Origin: JBLIRR01 sp049472395
GTDB taxonomy: Bacteria > SZUA-182 > DTGQ01 > JBLIRR01
Assembly (NCBI GenBank): GCA_049472395.1
Contig: JBLIRR010000016.1
Span: 1 to 64,000, forward strand
Length of the DNA: 64,000 nt
Reading direction: 5' to 3'
In this document: piece after piece, positions 55,101 to 63,698 of the stretch
Layout: each line of letters starts with the position of its first letter
Numbering within the stretch: the first letter of the stretch is position 1
Notes under the pieces: generated by a model
The model's input: the letters and a program-made list of their open reading frames with translations, nothing else
Told to the model about the DNA's origin: nothing
The model's database searches: none
Translations under genes and position numbers: made by a program

Positions 55101-57289
55101 ATCAGAATGCCTACCCCCACCCAGAATAGGAGCGTAAATATGGTATCTTTAAAATAATATACAGTAATGCTTAATGGCTCATCGCGCACAATATTTTTAG
55201 CAAAACGAAAGAGCTGGCCTGATGTGGGGATCTGAATATTCATCGGCAGGACCCCCCCGGTATACACTTGAGATTCTCCCTGAATCATCTTATCCTCAAG
55301 TTGCTGCAACCGGTTATCAAAATGGAACTCATTGAGGGCCTGTTGTGACATAAACGAGCCATTTATATCAATATTTTTAAAGCTCGTTGCTCTTCTCCTG
55401 CCGGCATAATTCTCGATCATCTTTTCTCCCGAATAGGGTAGTTGAGAGGGTATAGTTACTTTAATCTGTTCTCGATTGAGGATAGGAGTGAGTCCACGAG
55501 CTAATTCCTCCTTCTCCAAGTTTGTAATAAAGCGGTAGTAGACAAATTTCTCGGGTATATAAATTGACCATAAAAGCTGGCTCACAGTCAAATCAGGTTG
55601 CGGCAAGCGTACAGTTTTTTGACCCCTCAGGGTAAATTTCTCAGACTCAGTATAATAGATGAGTTCTACCTTAAAAGACTCAAGCTTCTTGTCATGCTCT
55701 CGCGAACTAATTAATGGGATATAAATAATATCCCCATCGCGCATTACTTCAACACTCTCCTGGCCCACCACAGCACTCCATATAAGTGCTCCTTGAGGTA
55801 ACTGTAAGAGGAGGGATTGTTTCAATTTGTTTTTTACTGCATATTCTACTTTATTGATAATCAACCCATCCTCAGTAAAGAAGCTCACCGCACTGGCCGA
55901 ATCAATAGTAGCCTGAGGCAGCGCTACCTTTTCATGTTTTTTCACATCAAGAGTTAAGGTATAGGGATGTCGAAGGTATCTGAAGCCGAGCAGTAAAGGA
56001 TTGGAGGATTTATTGATTAATTTCTTGGAGAGTTTCTTTACCATCAGCTTTTCCAAACCGGAAGAATCCACAAGCACCAATTCAGCGCTGGTTTTGAGTT
56101 CTACCCCTATATATCCTTTTTCTCCAAACCCATTGACCGTATCCAACACTTCGAGGCCTGAAAACTCAATCATGGTCGCTCCCTCTGCAAAGGATTTTTC
56201 CGCATGAATACAGAGTGTGAAAGTCCCTTTTTGTTCATAATCAAAGGGTATAAAGAGCACCCGTTTTTCGCCATCCTTAATCTCTTGCCAATCTCCTATG
56301 CTTGAGCCGGAAACGGATAATATACTTATACCCTCAGAAATTCCTAATTGAAGACTATTCACACCGGATTGCAGAATATTGTAATAGATATCCTGATTGA
56401 TTTTGAGCGCATCATCCTCAACAGAGATCAATTGATACGATTCAGCATATATCATAGAAGGGATTTTTTCTTCTAAATCTATCTTTTTTTTCCAGGAAAG
56501 ATCGAAAAATTCGCATGCTGCCAATACAGCCTTAATCAAGGTTGTATTTTTTTCCCCGCGTGTTTCAAGATAAGAGGCATAGGGTAGGTCAACCTCCAAA
56601 TCCAGACTAGGTATCTCTATATGTGCGAGCGTAATAGGTATCTTTTGTATAGGGAACCCAATATGGTGGGGGCCTTGATCGAGCGAAGATTTTATGGAGA
56701 ATACAGCCTTAAGGTTATATTCGCCTTCATGGTCAATAAGCGCGCAATGGTAGCCTCCTTCATTTATCACTATGGCTGGCTGATTATTAATGGTCATGCT
56801 TTTAAGAGCGAGTGATGCCGAAAGAATAGGAATTTTAATATAGGCATGGTCTTTTAACACAATGAATGAGAAATCAGCCGTAAATGTAAAATCTTCTTTA
56901 TTCATTGTCCCCGAATATACCGCTTTGGTGAAAAGATAATCGCGGACCGGAGCAGTTTTGGCAAGGGGATGACTTTTAAAATGATTGATAAGGTCCTGAA
57001 ATTCTTTATGGGATAAAATGACATTTCCCTTTATAAGATCATATTGAGGCGTAAACTGAGGATCAGTCTGCTGCATGAGCGTGTTGAATTCTTCAAAGGT
57101 GAGGATGATTTCATCCTTATCGACTTTTAAAAGGCCCTTAAATTCGATCCATGGGATGGTGATTCTTGAGTCTTCCTCTGTGCCTTTTTTTTCCTTTTTA
57201 TCACTCAAGGCACGAGAAGTAGGTAAGATACAGAATAGAGAAAGAAAGATGATAATAAAGGCTGTTGGCCATATTATCTGTTTCCTAAT
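52187..57289 (-). CDS. Giant exported membrane protein made of two fused homologous modules, unknown family
   Basis: About 1,700 residues. The first ordinary start in frame (TTG 57208) cuts off an upstream, stop-free segment that reads as a signal peptide (RKQIIWPTAFIIIFLSLF ... TSRA). The only codon with a good ribosome site (AGGGGG, six bases) is ATT 57289, so I propose that rare start. The protein is a fused tandem duplicate: module 1 up to ~residue 835, then a second signal-like segment (LLIVPLFLLLSFLLY ... VYG), then module 2. Each module has three [WHF]xEFxxL motifs (IPWIEFKGLL, LTFEEFNTLM, LSHKEFQDLI; IGWEEFKTTI, LSWHEFQKIL, LGRDEFDKLL), a long beta-rich ectodomain, and multiple C-terminal TM helices. 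Halves align by eye (LWSIYIPEKF / LWSLYLPKDY). Encoded after suf and dsbA-like genes. No family recognised. Confidence 0.75.
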   Translation of the reverse strand: MRKQIIWPTAFIIIFLSLFCILPTSRALSDKKEKKGTEEDSRITIPWIEFKGLLKVDKDEIILTFEEFNTLMQQTDPQFTPQYDLIKGNVILSHKEFQDLINHFKSHPLAKTAPVRDYLFTKAVYSGTMNKEDFTFTADFSFIVLKDHAYIKIPILSASLALKSMTINNQPAIVINEGGYHCALIDHEGEYNLKAVFSIKSSLDQGPHHIGFPIQKIPITLAHIEIPSLDLEVDLPYASYLETRGEKNTTLIKAVLAACEFFDLSWKKKIDLEEKIPSMIYAESYQLISVEDDALKINQDIYYNILQSGVNSLQLGISEGISILSVSGSSIGDWQEIKDGEKRVLFIPFDYEQKGTFTLCIHAEKSFAEGATMIEFSGLEVLDTVNGFGEKGYIGVELKTSAELVLVDSSGLEKLMVKKLSKKLINKSSNPLLLGFRYLRHPYTLTLDVKKHEKVALPQATIDSASAVSFFTEDGLIINKVEYAVKNKLKQSLLLQLPQGALIWSAVVGQESVEVMRDGDIIYIPLISSREHDKKLESFKVELIYYTESEKFTLRGQKTVRLPQPDLTVSQLLWSIYIPEKFVYYRFITNLEKEELARGLTPILNREQIKVTIPSQLPYSGEKMIENYAGRRRATSFKNIDINGSFMSQQALNEFHFDNRLQQLEDKMIQGESQVYTGGVLPMNIQIPTSGQLFRFAKNIVRDEPLSITVYYFKDTIFTLLFWVGVGILIFIIILIRGSIKKFFIFIFNNMKKLMKIKKFFLSPLSLPIVGILFILSLSIGGTFAVICFLVMWITAMVHLDKKIKKSKLLIVPLFLLLSFLLYKNAPSVYGQSNQQETCSHVSIGWEEFKTTIGLEQDNVMLSWHEFQKILNQTSKESTPIYTIQDGKVRLGRDEFDKLLGEMRVPEPAFPAPLDHRLTKAVYKGKITPYGTVITADFTLQVLQQGDYKLIPILPSQLALEELRINNKPALMLTTSGHHHILVKESGNYSIRALFHIKSPLHEAHYQLSIPVVETSITLLEMEIPLNDIKVQIPQAQQVTISSQNNSMLINAIFPPVTNLSLQWYEKKPVAPVQEIPAKIYATSYSLVSIDDDALKVAMDIEYNILHAGIDELELSIPSGLNILSVKGSGVREWRERRQGKERILYISLDYRKKGIFWLTIEYEKTLLEAASTFSFSTLKTNNAVKDMGYVGFELKSSAEVKVIHTEGLEKVAVQKLPQRLFTKSLKPLIFGYKYLKHPYILQLDIQRHTKVSVTMAVIDSSNAVSFFTEDGKIVHRIVYELRNQLKQFLKIKLPENAELWSVFVGDKPAEPARENDLLYIPLIRSQEKDRKLIPFNVEIVFYQKDDPFSSYGDKAVSLPDVTEIIVSRILWSLYLPKDYNFLYFKGNVEKERMVSGIRPIMSCGRLTRPHQIQKSSQLDYMQPSQTDKIMKEAEDEKAEFQKFKARTKDMLTQRVMEKGIPQAPQAQISQKPGDIVSGYETAVLSIPISIPLSGQLYRFAQNMVRHEPLKITMVYTRGWIKDCIAVLIFIMIVAVLFIMRHKLNALKIYFQKMIEYMDSSSIQCKTFMSTLYNASVMPLIIIGFFLASLFTSHFVLALIFFIAGMCLFIHQWSYWCARKIRRRKDDYDKPATLKKSKIKLFLIASLGIIIFMLSIGLSLIGRRYPNYRIIVFGALCGLLYYIVLLILWIIKKITRNSPD

Positions 57290-57300
57290 TTTTTCCCCCT

Positions 57301-58167
57301 TTATTTTTTCTTAAGCTCGCTCTCTATCATACGTGAAAGCGCATCAAAAGAGCGATTTTTCACACCTCGTCCATTTATAAAAAGTGATGGGACCCCCCGC
57401 ACTTTAAGCTGTGCACCTAGTTTCATATCTTGGCTAATAATATGCTGCAGCGCTGGATCATTAAAAGCTTTATCAAAAGTGCTCATATCAATGCCGGTTT
57501 CCTGGATATATTTTTTAATAGTGGCATCGTTAAGGTTTTTGTAATTAGCCATAAGAATTTGTGTGCTCTCCTTATACTTATTCTGTTGGGATGCTGCGAG
57601 AGCTGCTTGGGCCGCCTTTTGCGCAAAGCGGTGCATACGGAGTGGATAATGCTTAATAATAAGATTGACATCATTGGGATATTTCTCTGCCAATTTCTCA
57701 AGCACTGGATAGATTTTTGCACAATAAGGACACTGATAGTCAAGAAATGCAACAATACTGACAGGAGCTTCTGGTTTTCCAATCACCGGAGAGTTGCCGG
57801 TTTCTATGGAATAGATCATCGTAATGTTGATAATTGAGACCTGTTTTGATTTTTTATCCGTAAGATAAAGCTTCTCCTCATCAGAAGAGAGGATGATGCG
57901 GGAAAATGTTCCCTTTAAAGGGATAGTATCTGTTGCTCTTTTATCCTGCAATGAATACACACAAATGCTTTTTGTTAAAAGAATATAGGCTAGTGATTCA
58001 TCGTGAGACACGGCTACATCAATCGGTGTATCATCAAGGGTAATCGTTTCTAAAATATTCCATGCTACCTTCGCTGAGATAGTACCCGTAAATAAAGGCA
58101 ATGTCACTATACACACCGCGATACTACTTACGAGCGTCATAAATTGAGCCCTCTTATTATTGTTCAT
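57301..58167 (-). CDS. DsbA/DsbG-like thioredoxin-fold protein with N-terminal beta-propeller remnant
   Basis: 288 residues: signal peptide (LVSSIAVCIVTLPLF), two YVTN-like blades (~35-110, DTPIDVAVSHDESLAYILL; LSSDEEKLYLTD), then a thioredoxin_4 domain (~125-288) with active site QCPYC (Cys-Pro-Tyr-Cys), cis-Pro in VRGVPSLFINGRGV. A periplasmic thiol oxidoreductase, maybe serving its neighbour, the giant membrane protein, whose gene begins 11 bases later. Confidence 0.85.
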   Translation of the reverse strand: MNNNKRAQFMTLVSSIAVCIVTLPLFTGTISAKVAWNILETITLDDTPIDVAVSHDESLAYILLTKSICVYSLQDKRATDTIPLKGTFSRIILSSDEEKLYLTDKKSKQVSIINITMIYSIETGNSPVIGKPEAPVSIVAFLDYQCPYCAKIYPVLEKLAEKYPNDVNLIIKHYPLRMHRFAQKAAQAALAASQQNKYKESTQILMANYKNLNDATIKKYIQETGIDMSTFDKAFNDPALQHIISQDMKLGAQLKVRGVPSLFINGRGVKNRSFDALSRMIESELKKK

Positions 58168-58184
58168 AAATAATGTTCCTCTTA

Positions 58185-59399
58185 TTAAAAAAGATCTTGT
58201 TCACTTTCTTCAATTGCCTTATCAAGCTCCCTCTTGAGTTCTGGAGGCAAACCAATAATGTCTACATTTAAGAATCCTCGGACAATAACGGCAGTTGCCT
58301 CATCTTCGCTGAGACCTCTGGCCATGAGATACTCTATTTCTTCTTGCGCAATCTTTCCGACAGCAGCTTCGTGTGAAAGATCAACACCACTCACGTTGCC
58401 TTCCAATTCAGGTATGGCTATAATGCTTCCTTCTTCCGATAAAATAAGCCCGCGACATTCAAGGTGTGCCTTTACGCTTGCTCTTTCACCGATCAGTCTG
58501 CCTCTCGCGGTGAGCGTACCACCGATAGTAATGGCTCTAGAGATAATTTCAGCTCTGCTTTGCTCGCCCCGAAGGGTCACTTCCGCGCCAACATCCATAT
58601 GAGAGCCAGGGGGAGAGACCATGATGCTATTAAATCTGGCCATGGAATGATGCCCCTCTAAGCGTGCAGTAGGATACATCTGTAATGTCTTCACCGGTTT
58701 CATGCACACATAATTTGAAAGAAAAACTCCATCATCTTCAACGATAGTGCCTGAGCGTGGTCTTACCGCAACATTTTCTGCCCAGTTATGGATCATGGTA
58801 AAAGTTATTTTTGCCCCTGGTTTAATATAAAATTCGGATATGCCAATATGCAGGCCACTGGTCAGGCCATGTCCTACTGCACAGCCAGTAATTATGTGCA
58901 GCTCGGAGTCTTCTTCAGCGATAATAATATTATGAACACTCTGCACTATGTTTTCTTGAGACAGGTAAAGACAAGCCTGAACAGGGAAGGTCATTTTAGC
59001 TCCTTTAAGACTTCTTATGAAATACCCATGATTTCTCTTGATGTGGGTTTGGGCCGTATATTTATCCTTGTCAATATCCACAGCCTTCCACATATAGTCA
59101 TTAAGCCAGCCGTATTGCGCCGCAGCCTGGTTTATATCCATAAGTTCTACTCCAGGCTGAGTTACATTGCAATGCACAACAGAATGATTCATTTGTATAA
59201 AGGTCCCTGCCCTGTCTTTTCCGCTAAGGTCCAGCCCCGCTTGATTCATTTCCTTAACATCTATGTCTGCAATCTCTCCTAAATCTCTTATATAAGGTAA
59301 TTCATTTACTCTCCCATTAAATTCATCAATCTTAATATCAGGACCAAGGCTCGCCTTTTTTTCTCGGACGGATTCAGCTAATTTATTTAAGTCAGACAT
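58185..59399 (-). CDS. SufB/SufD-family Fe-S cluster scaffold
   Basis: 404 residues of the SufBD beta-helix family. Signature VAVRPRSGTIVEDDGVFLS and the C-terminal NVSGVDLSHEAAVGKIAQEE with the conserved Ser/His segment are present. With a SufC-type ATPase as the only partner, this resembles minimal SufCB (SMS-like) systems that build Fe-S clusters on one scaffold type. ATG 59399 is preferred over GTG 59408. It overlaps the end of sufC by 13 bases. No SufS, SufU or SufE is nearby. Confidence 0.88.
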   Translation of the reverse strand: MSDLNKLAESVREKKASLGPDIKIDEFNGRVNELPYIRDLGEIADIDVKEMNQAGLDLSGKDRAGTFIQMNHSVVHCNVTQPGVELMDINQAAAQYGWLNDYMWKAVDIDKDKYTAQTHIKRNHGYFIRSLKGAKMTFPVQACLYLSQENIVQSVHNIIIAEEDSELHIITGCAVGHGLTSGLHIGISEFYIKPGAKITFTMIHNWAENVAVRPRSGTIVEDDGVFLSNYVCMKPVKTLQMYPTARLEGHHSMARFNSIMVSPPGSHMDVGAEVTLRGEQSRAEIISRAITIGGTLTARGRLIGERASVKAHLECRGLILSEEGSIIAIPELEGNVSGVDLSHEAAVGKIAQEEIEYLMARGLSEDEATAVIVRGFLNVDIIGLPPELKRELDKAIEESEQDLF

Positions 59400-60148
59400 T
59401 TTACACAATCCTCATAGCCAATTTCTGAAACACATTTTAAGATTTCTCTGGGGTTACCGACACAATCCAATTTTCCATTTAATAAGACATATCCGAAGTC
59501 GGCATCAACGTATTTGAGAATATGCCCTGTATGACTTATAATCAAACCTGAGCTCTGCCTTTTTTTCTTTATTTCCGCTGGAGAGAGCTTCCTGTCATGT
59601 AAGTTTTCTATATTCTTTTGCAATAATTTATTGATGGCCTTGCCAATAAGGATAATGTTTTCTAAATCGACACCTGATTCAGGCTCGTCAAGCAATGCAA
59701 GTTTAGGCCTTTGCGCGATTAATTGCAAGAGCTCTGAGCGCTTAATTTCTCCCCCTGAGAATCCGTCATTGATACTTCTGTCTAAAAAATCAGTCAAATT
59801 CAAATTCTGGGCCATCTCTTCAATATCTGACCTGCCCTTATTGCATAATTCAATCATATGTCTGGTTTTTAAGCCCCTGATAGTGGGAGGCCTTTGAAAC
59901 ATAATCCCCAATCCGAGATTTACCCTTTCGTTGACCGGAAGATGAGTTATGTCAACACCATTAAATATAATTTTCCCCTCAACGATCTGGTAATTTTTCA
60001 ATCCCATGAGGGTCATTAATAATGTGGTCTTACCCGATCCATTTGGTCCGAATAATATATATGTTTTGCCGGATTCAATAGACAGCGTTATATGATGGAG
60101 GATCTCTTTACCCTGAACATTTACCGTAAGGTTGTCTATGTGAAGCAT
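59387..60148 (-). CDS. sufC: SufC-type ABC ATPase
   Basis: 253 residues. Walker A GPNGSGKTTL, Q-loop MFQRPPTIRGL, signature GFSGGEIKRSELLQ, Walker B LALLDEPESGVD, switch His in LIISHTGH. Energises the SufB scaffold in the cytoplasm. ATG 60148 has AAGGAGG eight bases upstream; the frame to 60211 overlaps the promoter and is not used. First gene of the suf-dsb-giant protein run. Confidence 0.93.
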   Translation of the reverse strand: MLHIDNLTVNVQGKEILHHITLSIESGKTYILFGPNGSGKTTLLMTLMGLKNYQIVEGKIIFNGVDITHLPVNERVNLGLGIMFQRPPTIRGLKTRHMIELCNKGRSDIEEMAQNLNLTDFLDRSINDGFSGGEIKRSELLQLIAQRPKLALLDEPESGVDLENIILIGKAINKLLQKNIENLHDRKLSPAEIKKKRQSSGLIISHTGHILKYVDADFGYVLLNGKLDCVGNPREILKCVSEIGYEDCVKCLT

Positions 60149-60182
60149 TACTTTACGCCTCCTTAAAAAATTTTTCCCGTTT

Positions 60183-60211
60183 ATCTTAACAGTATATAAG
60201 AAGGCTGTCAA
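60183..60211 (-). promoter_or_regulatory. Promoter of the suf operon
   Basis: Minus strand TTGACA (60211-60206), 17-bp spacer, TAAGAT (60188-60183), 35 bases before sufC ATG. Confidence 0.65.
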
Positions 60212-60244
60212 TTCTTTATAAAATGGATTTTGTAGTTTGTATTT

Positions 60245-61951
60245 TTAATCGAATATTTTTCTTATGGTATGCGCAATTTCACTTTTCACAACAGGTTTCA
60301 TGATATATTCTTGTATCCCTATTGATTTAGCCTGCTCCTCATCCATTATTTCGCTAAATCCGGTGCACAGTATAACAGGAATGTCAGACCTTATTTTTAT
60401 AACTTCTTCCGCAAGTTGAGCTCCTGTCATAGCGGGCATTGTTTGGTCTGTAATGATAAGATCGTATTTGTCCATGTGGGTGCGGAATACTTCGAGTGCT
60501 TCACTACTACTAGTGAGCGCTGTGATACTGTATCCCATACGTTCTAGCATCTGTTTCAGCATGTGAAGAATCGGCTCTTCATCATCGATCAATAATATTC
60601 TTTCATTGCCCCCTGGAATTGATGGGTTTGTATAAGATTCTTTTTTTGCGGAGGTGGTGTGTATTCTTGGCAGGTAGATATGAAACGTGGTCCCTTCATC
60701 AACTGTACTTTCAACAGTTATATGCCCTCCATGGCCTGATATAATACCATGGACTACGGAAAGGCCCATGCCGGTCCCCTTACTCAGACTTTTTGTAGTG
60801 AAATAAGGATCGAATATCCTTTCCATTATCTCATGTTCCATACCATGCCCTGTATCGGCAAAGGTAAGTTGAGCATAAGGTCCCGGCTCAAGTTTGATGT
60901 CGGGATTCAAATCTTCAGGGTCTAGATTTATTTCTTTCAAATTTACTTCCAGCACCCCACCCTTTTCGCACATGGCATGATAAGCGTTAGTGCCCATATT
61001 CATAATAACCTGATGAATCTGGGTGGCATCAGCAAGAACCGGCCCGCACTCTTTATCGATATTCTGGACTATATTAATGGTGGATGGCAGCGATGCCCTG
61101 AGTAGTTTGAGCGCTTCATTTATTATTAATTGCAGGTGCAAGGGCTTATGCTCCTGTTCATTGTAACGGCTGAAGGTGAGAATTTGTTTCACGAGAGCTT
61201 TAGCCCGTTTCGCTGCTTTAAGCACCTGTTCCAGATTACTGCGAATCAAATTATTGTGTGGTATATCATCCACGACCATTTCAGTATATCCTATGATAGG
61301 GAATAGAATATTATTAAAATCATGCGCAATGCCTCCGGCAAGCGTGCCGATAGCTTCCATTTTCTGTGACTGCCGAAGCTGTCTTTCGAGTCTTTTTTTG
61401 TCTTCTTCCGTTTGACGGCTTCTGGTAATATCTTTCACGAATATGCCAAAATTACAAGGATTACCCTCACTATCCTTAATCATCCATCCTGTGACAGAAA
61501 TGGGAATAATAGCCCCATCTTTCTTTATATACTCTTTTTCAAAAGACCAGTGTCCTTTTTCCATTATATGAGAGGTAGCTGATGAGTCTATATCATGCCA
61601 TTTATCAGGAGTGAGCTGTTTTTGGGTTATTTCTTTTAACTCGTCCAAGGAATAGCCGAGCATATCCTGATATGCTTTATTGGCATCAACAATCTTTCCC
61701 TCCAAGGTAGTAATAGCGATACCATCAGGAATAGTCTCAATGAGGATTTTATTTTTTTCATATGCCTCACGGAGTTCCCTGGTTCTTTCTTCAACTTGCT
61801 TTTCAAGCTGTGAAAATATTTCAAAATAATTTTTGTTTGATATATCATACTCTTCCTTGGTAAGACAAAGGTCATTCTTTAAATGATTTATCTGCGTCTC
61901 AAGAAGAAGGATCTTCTTCTTTAATGCCGTGATATCAGATGATTCTCCCAT
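60245..61951 (-). CDS. Hybrid sensor histidine kinase (PAS-HisKA-HATPase-receiver)
   Basis: 568 residues, no TM, so cytoplasmic. N-terminal coiled coil (1-65), PAS (~70-190, ending FGIFVKDITRSR), HisKA His in GGIAHDFNNILFP (~207), HATPase (N-box MNMGTNAYHA, G boxes ADTGHGME, GTGMGLSVV) and a C-terminal receiver (~450-565) with LLIDDEE, Asp in IITDQTMP and Lys in YIMKP. Two bases after the HDOD gene: part of a three-gene sensory operon. Confidence 0.93.
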   Translation of the reverse strand: MGESSDITALKKKILLLETQINHLKNDLCLTKEEYDISNKNYFEIFSQLEKQVEERTRELREAYEKNKILIETIPDGIAITTLEGKIVDANKAYQDMLGYSLDELKEITQKQLTPDKWHDIDSSATSHIMEKGHWSFEKEYIKKDGAIIPISVTGWMIKDSEGNPCNFGIFVKDITRSRQTEEDKKRLERQLRQSQKMEAIGTLAGGIAHDFNNILFPIIGYTEMVVDDIPHNNLIRSNLEQVLKAAKRAKALVKQILTFSRYNEQEHKPLHLQLIINEALKLLRASLPSTINIVQNIDKECGPVLADATQIHQVIMNMGTNAYHAMCEKGGVLEVNLKEINLDPEDLNPDIKLEPGPYAQLTFADTGHGMEHEIMERIFDPYFTTKSLSKGTGMGLSVVHGIISGHGGHITVESTVDEGTTFHIYLPRIHTTSAKKESYTNPSIPGGNERILLIDDEEPILHMLKQMLERMGYSITALTSSSEALEVFRTHMDKYDLIITDQTMPAMTGAQLAEEVIKIRSDIPVILCTGFSEIMDEEQAKSIGIQEYIMKPVVKSEIAHTIRKIFD

Positions 61952-61953
61952 AA

Positions 61954-62841
61954 TTAAAATAATCCCATATCGATCATTTTACGCAATTTTTCTTCCAAAT
62001 CATACATTATAAGATCAAGGGCATAGAGTCTTACTCCCAGTATCGTCAAACATTCTTTCAAGGCATTATTATCAATAAGAAAAGATCCACAATATCCAAA
62101 GCCTCTTTCGTGGCAAAGATAATTTGCTATATAGAGCGTAGATACTATTTTTTTAAATTCTGGCAAGGCACTCAAAGGATTGTGGTGATACCCAATGGCA
62201 ATGACTAAATCTTGAGGGAATTCCCATGCCTCAGCGATTGTCTTTCCAATTTCTGTGTGATCATAGCCAAGAATTTCATATTCTATCTGGTACAATTCCC
62301 CTCCTCTATTTGTTTTATTGTGTAAAATTTGTTTGAAATCATTCTGTAAAAATTGATCTTCCGCAATTATTCCTATATCATGCAATAGACCAGCAGCATA
62401 GGCATTATCTCCCCTTTCCCCCAGCTCTTTTCTGAAAATCATCTTTCCGAGCATGGCGACGCAGACACAATGTTTCCATAGAGCGGTTCTTGAATATCCT
62501 GCGATAGTCTCGCCTTTTTCAAATATTTCACATACTTTTTGACTTAATGCCAATTCCTTCAAGGCATCAAATCCTATCCAAATAATGGCACTCTTTATAT
62601 CACTGATCTTTTCGCGGGGAGAATAATACGCAGAATTTGCAACTTTCAATATTTTTCCTGTAAGCGGGGGATCAATTTCAATGATCTCCTTGAGATCTTT
62701 TGCAGTTGATCGCGGATCATTAATGACTTTCAAAATATTTGATACAACGCTTTTTATGGATGAAATATGGGAGTTATTGATCGATACAAGGAGCTCATCG
62801 AGGTTTTTTTCTTTTTTCTGATTTTTTTCTAAAGAGTGCAT
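61954..62841 (-). CDS. HDOD-domain protein
   Basis: 295 residues. HDOD domain (~15-210) with AAGLLHDIGI and YHHNPL, but the metal-binding His/Asp set of true HD phosphohydrolases looks reduced, as usual for HDOD proteins, which act as signalling scaffolds. ATG 62841 follows GGTGG by five bases; the frame reaches TTG 62853. Sits between the Cys-rich protein gene and the hybrid kinase. Confidence 0.88.
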   Translation of the reverse strand: MHSLEKNQKKEKNLDELLVSINNSHISSIKSVVSNILKVINDPRSTAKDLKEIIEIDPPLTGKILKVANSAYYSPREKISDIKSAIIWIGFDALKELALSQKVCEIFEKGETIAGYSRTALWKHCVCVAMLGKMIFRKELGERGDNAYAAGLLHDIGIIAEDQFLQNDFKQILHNKTNRGGELYQIEYEILGYDHTEIGKTIAEAWEFPQDLVIAIGYHHNPLSALPEFKKIVSTLYIANYLCHERGFGYCGSFLIDNNALKECLTILGVRLYALDLIMYDLEEKLRKMIDMGLF

Positions 62842-62856
62842 AATCGCCACCAATTT

Positions 62857-63558
62857 TTATGTGAACTCTAAATCATACAAATACTCTAGCGAGTTGAGAC
62901 TCGCTGTAATCTGCATATTAAGTATTTGCGTTAATGAATGGAAAGTAATAATAGCGTTTTTATCCGCATCCTTTTCAGCGATACTATTTATTCTCTGGAG
63001 TAAATGATTGTTTACGATCCTTACTTTCTGATAATGTTCATCAAGTTTTTTAAGTTCTATGTCAGCGTTATTGCCCTTTTTATGTTCAAAATATTGACGA
63101 AGCAAATAAATCGATGTAGTGCGAACCAGTGTCTCCTCTACAGTTGAGAAGGGTAAGTGAAAGCGGGCCATAGGCCTAAAAGGATACATAATAGGGCAGT
63201 TGCTCGTTGCCATCATTATACCGAGGATGGAAGAGAGTCCTTCTTGAATGGAAGTTTTTTTCTGATAAGTTCTCTCCGTTGTCACACACCTGACAAGACA
63301 ATTTTCATAGGAATTGGTATCCTTGAATTCTTCCACCAGTGTCGCGATATTGACAGATATGGGACAATAAGGGTGCTCTTCCTTTTTGAAAAAACAACAG
63401 CTGCACTGGTTACACTCTAATCTTGCCCATTCCGGTTTGCTCTCCTGTTCCGGATGAATACTGCTTATGGTTGAGGAATCGATGATGATTTCAAATTCCT
63501 TGCATGTGTCATCATCAAAATAAAATATATAGTCTATTCGGTATGCATCACCACCCAT
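62857..63558 (-). CDS. Cys-rich protein of unknown function in kinase-HDOD operon
   Basis: 233 residues. It has a Cys cluster (LECNQCSCCFFKKEEHPYCPI, 5 Cys; later CLVRC and TSNCPI), suggesting a metal or Fe-S centre. The C-terminal helical half carries FHLPFSTVEETLVRTTSIY and a coiled-coil end. No DNA-binding or membrane part. I think it belongs to a conserved but uncharacterised family (DUF6901-like), not certain. AGGGG before the ATG. First gene of the HDOD/hybrid kinase operon, so it may be the redox or metal sensor. Confidence 0.7.
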   Translation of the reverse strand: MGGDAYRIDYIFYFDDDTCKEFEIIIDSSTISSIHPEQESKPEWARLECNQCSCCFFKKEEHPYCPISVNIATLVEEFKDTNSYENCLVRCVTTERTYQKKTSIQEGLSSILGIMMATSNCPIMYPFRPMARFHLPFSTVEETLVRTTSIYLLRQYFEHKKGNNADIELKKLDEHYQKVRIVNNHLLQRINSIAEKDADKNAIITFHSLTQILNMQITASLNSLEYLYDLEFT

Positions 63559-63698
63559 GGTTATTCCCCTTTTTTTTTATTATCGTATTTTCCATAATTT
63601 TTCATCAAGAATAAAATGATCAAAAAGAGTTTGCTATAGACAGCAGTTTTTATTTAGGGTATTTAAGATTCTAATTGCTTAGTCGAAAAATTTTAATA

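Noticed and set aside
54915..55157. 80-codon plus-strand frame
   Set aside because: Antisense to the TM region of the giant membrane protein.
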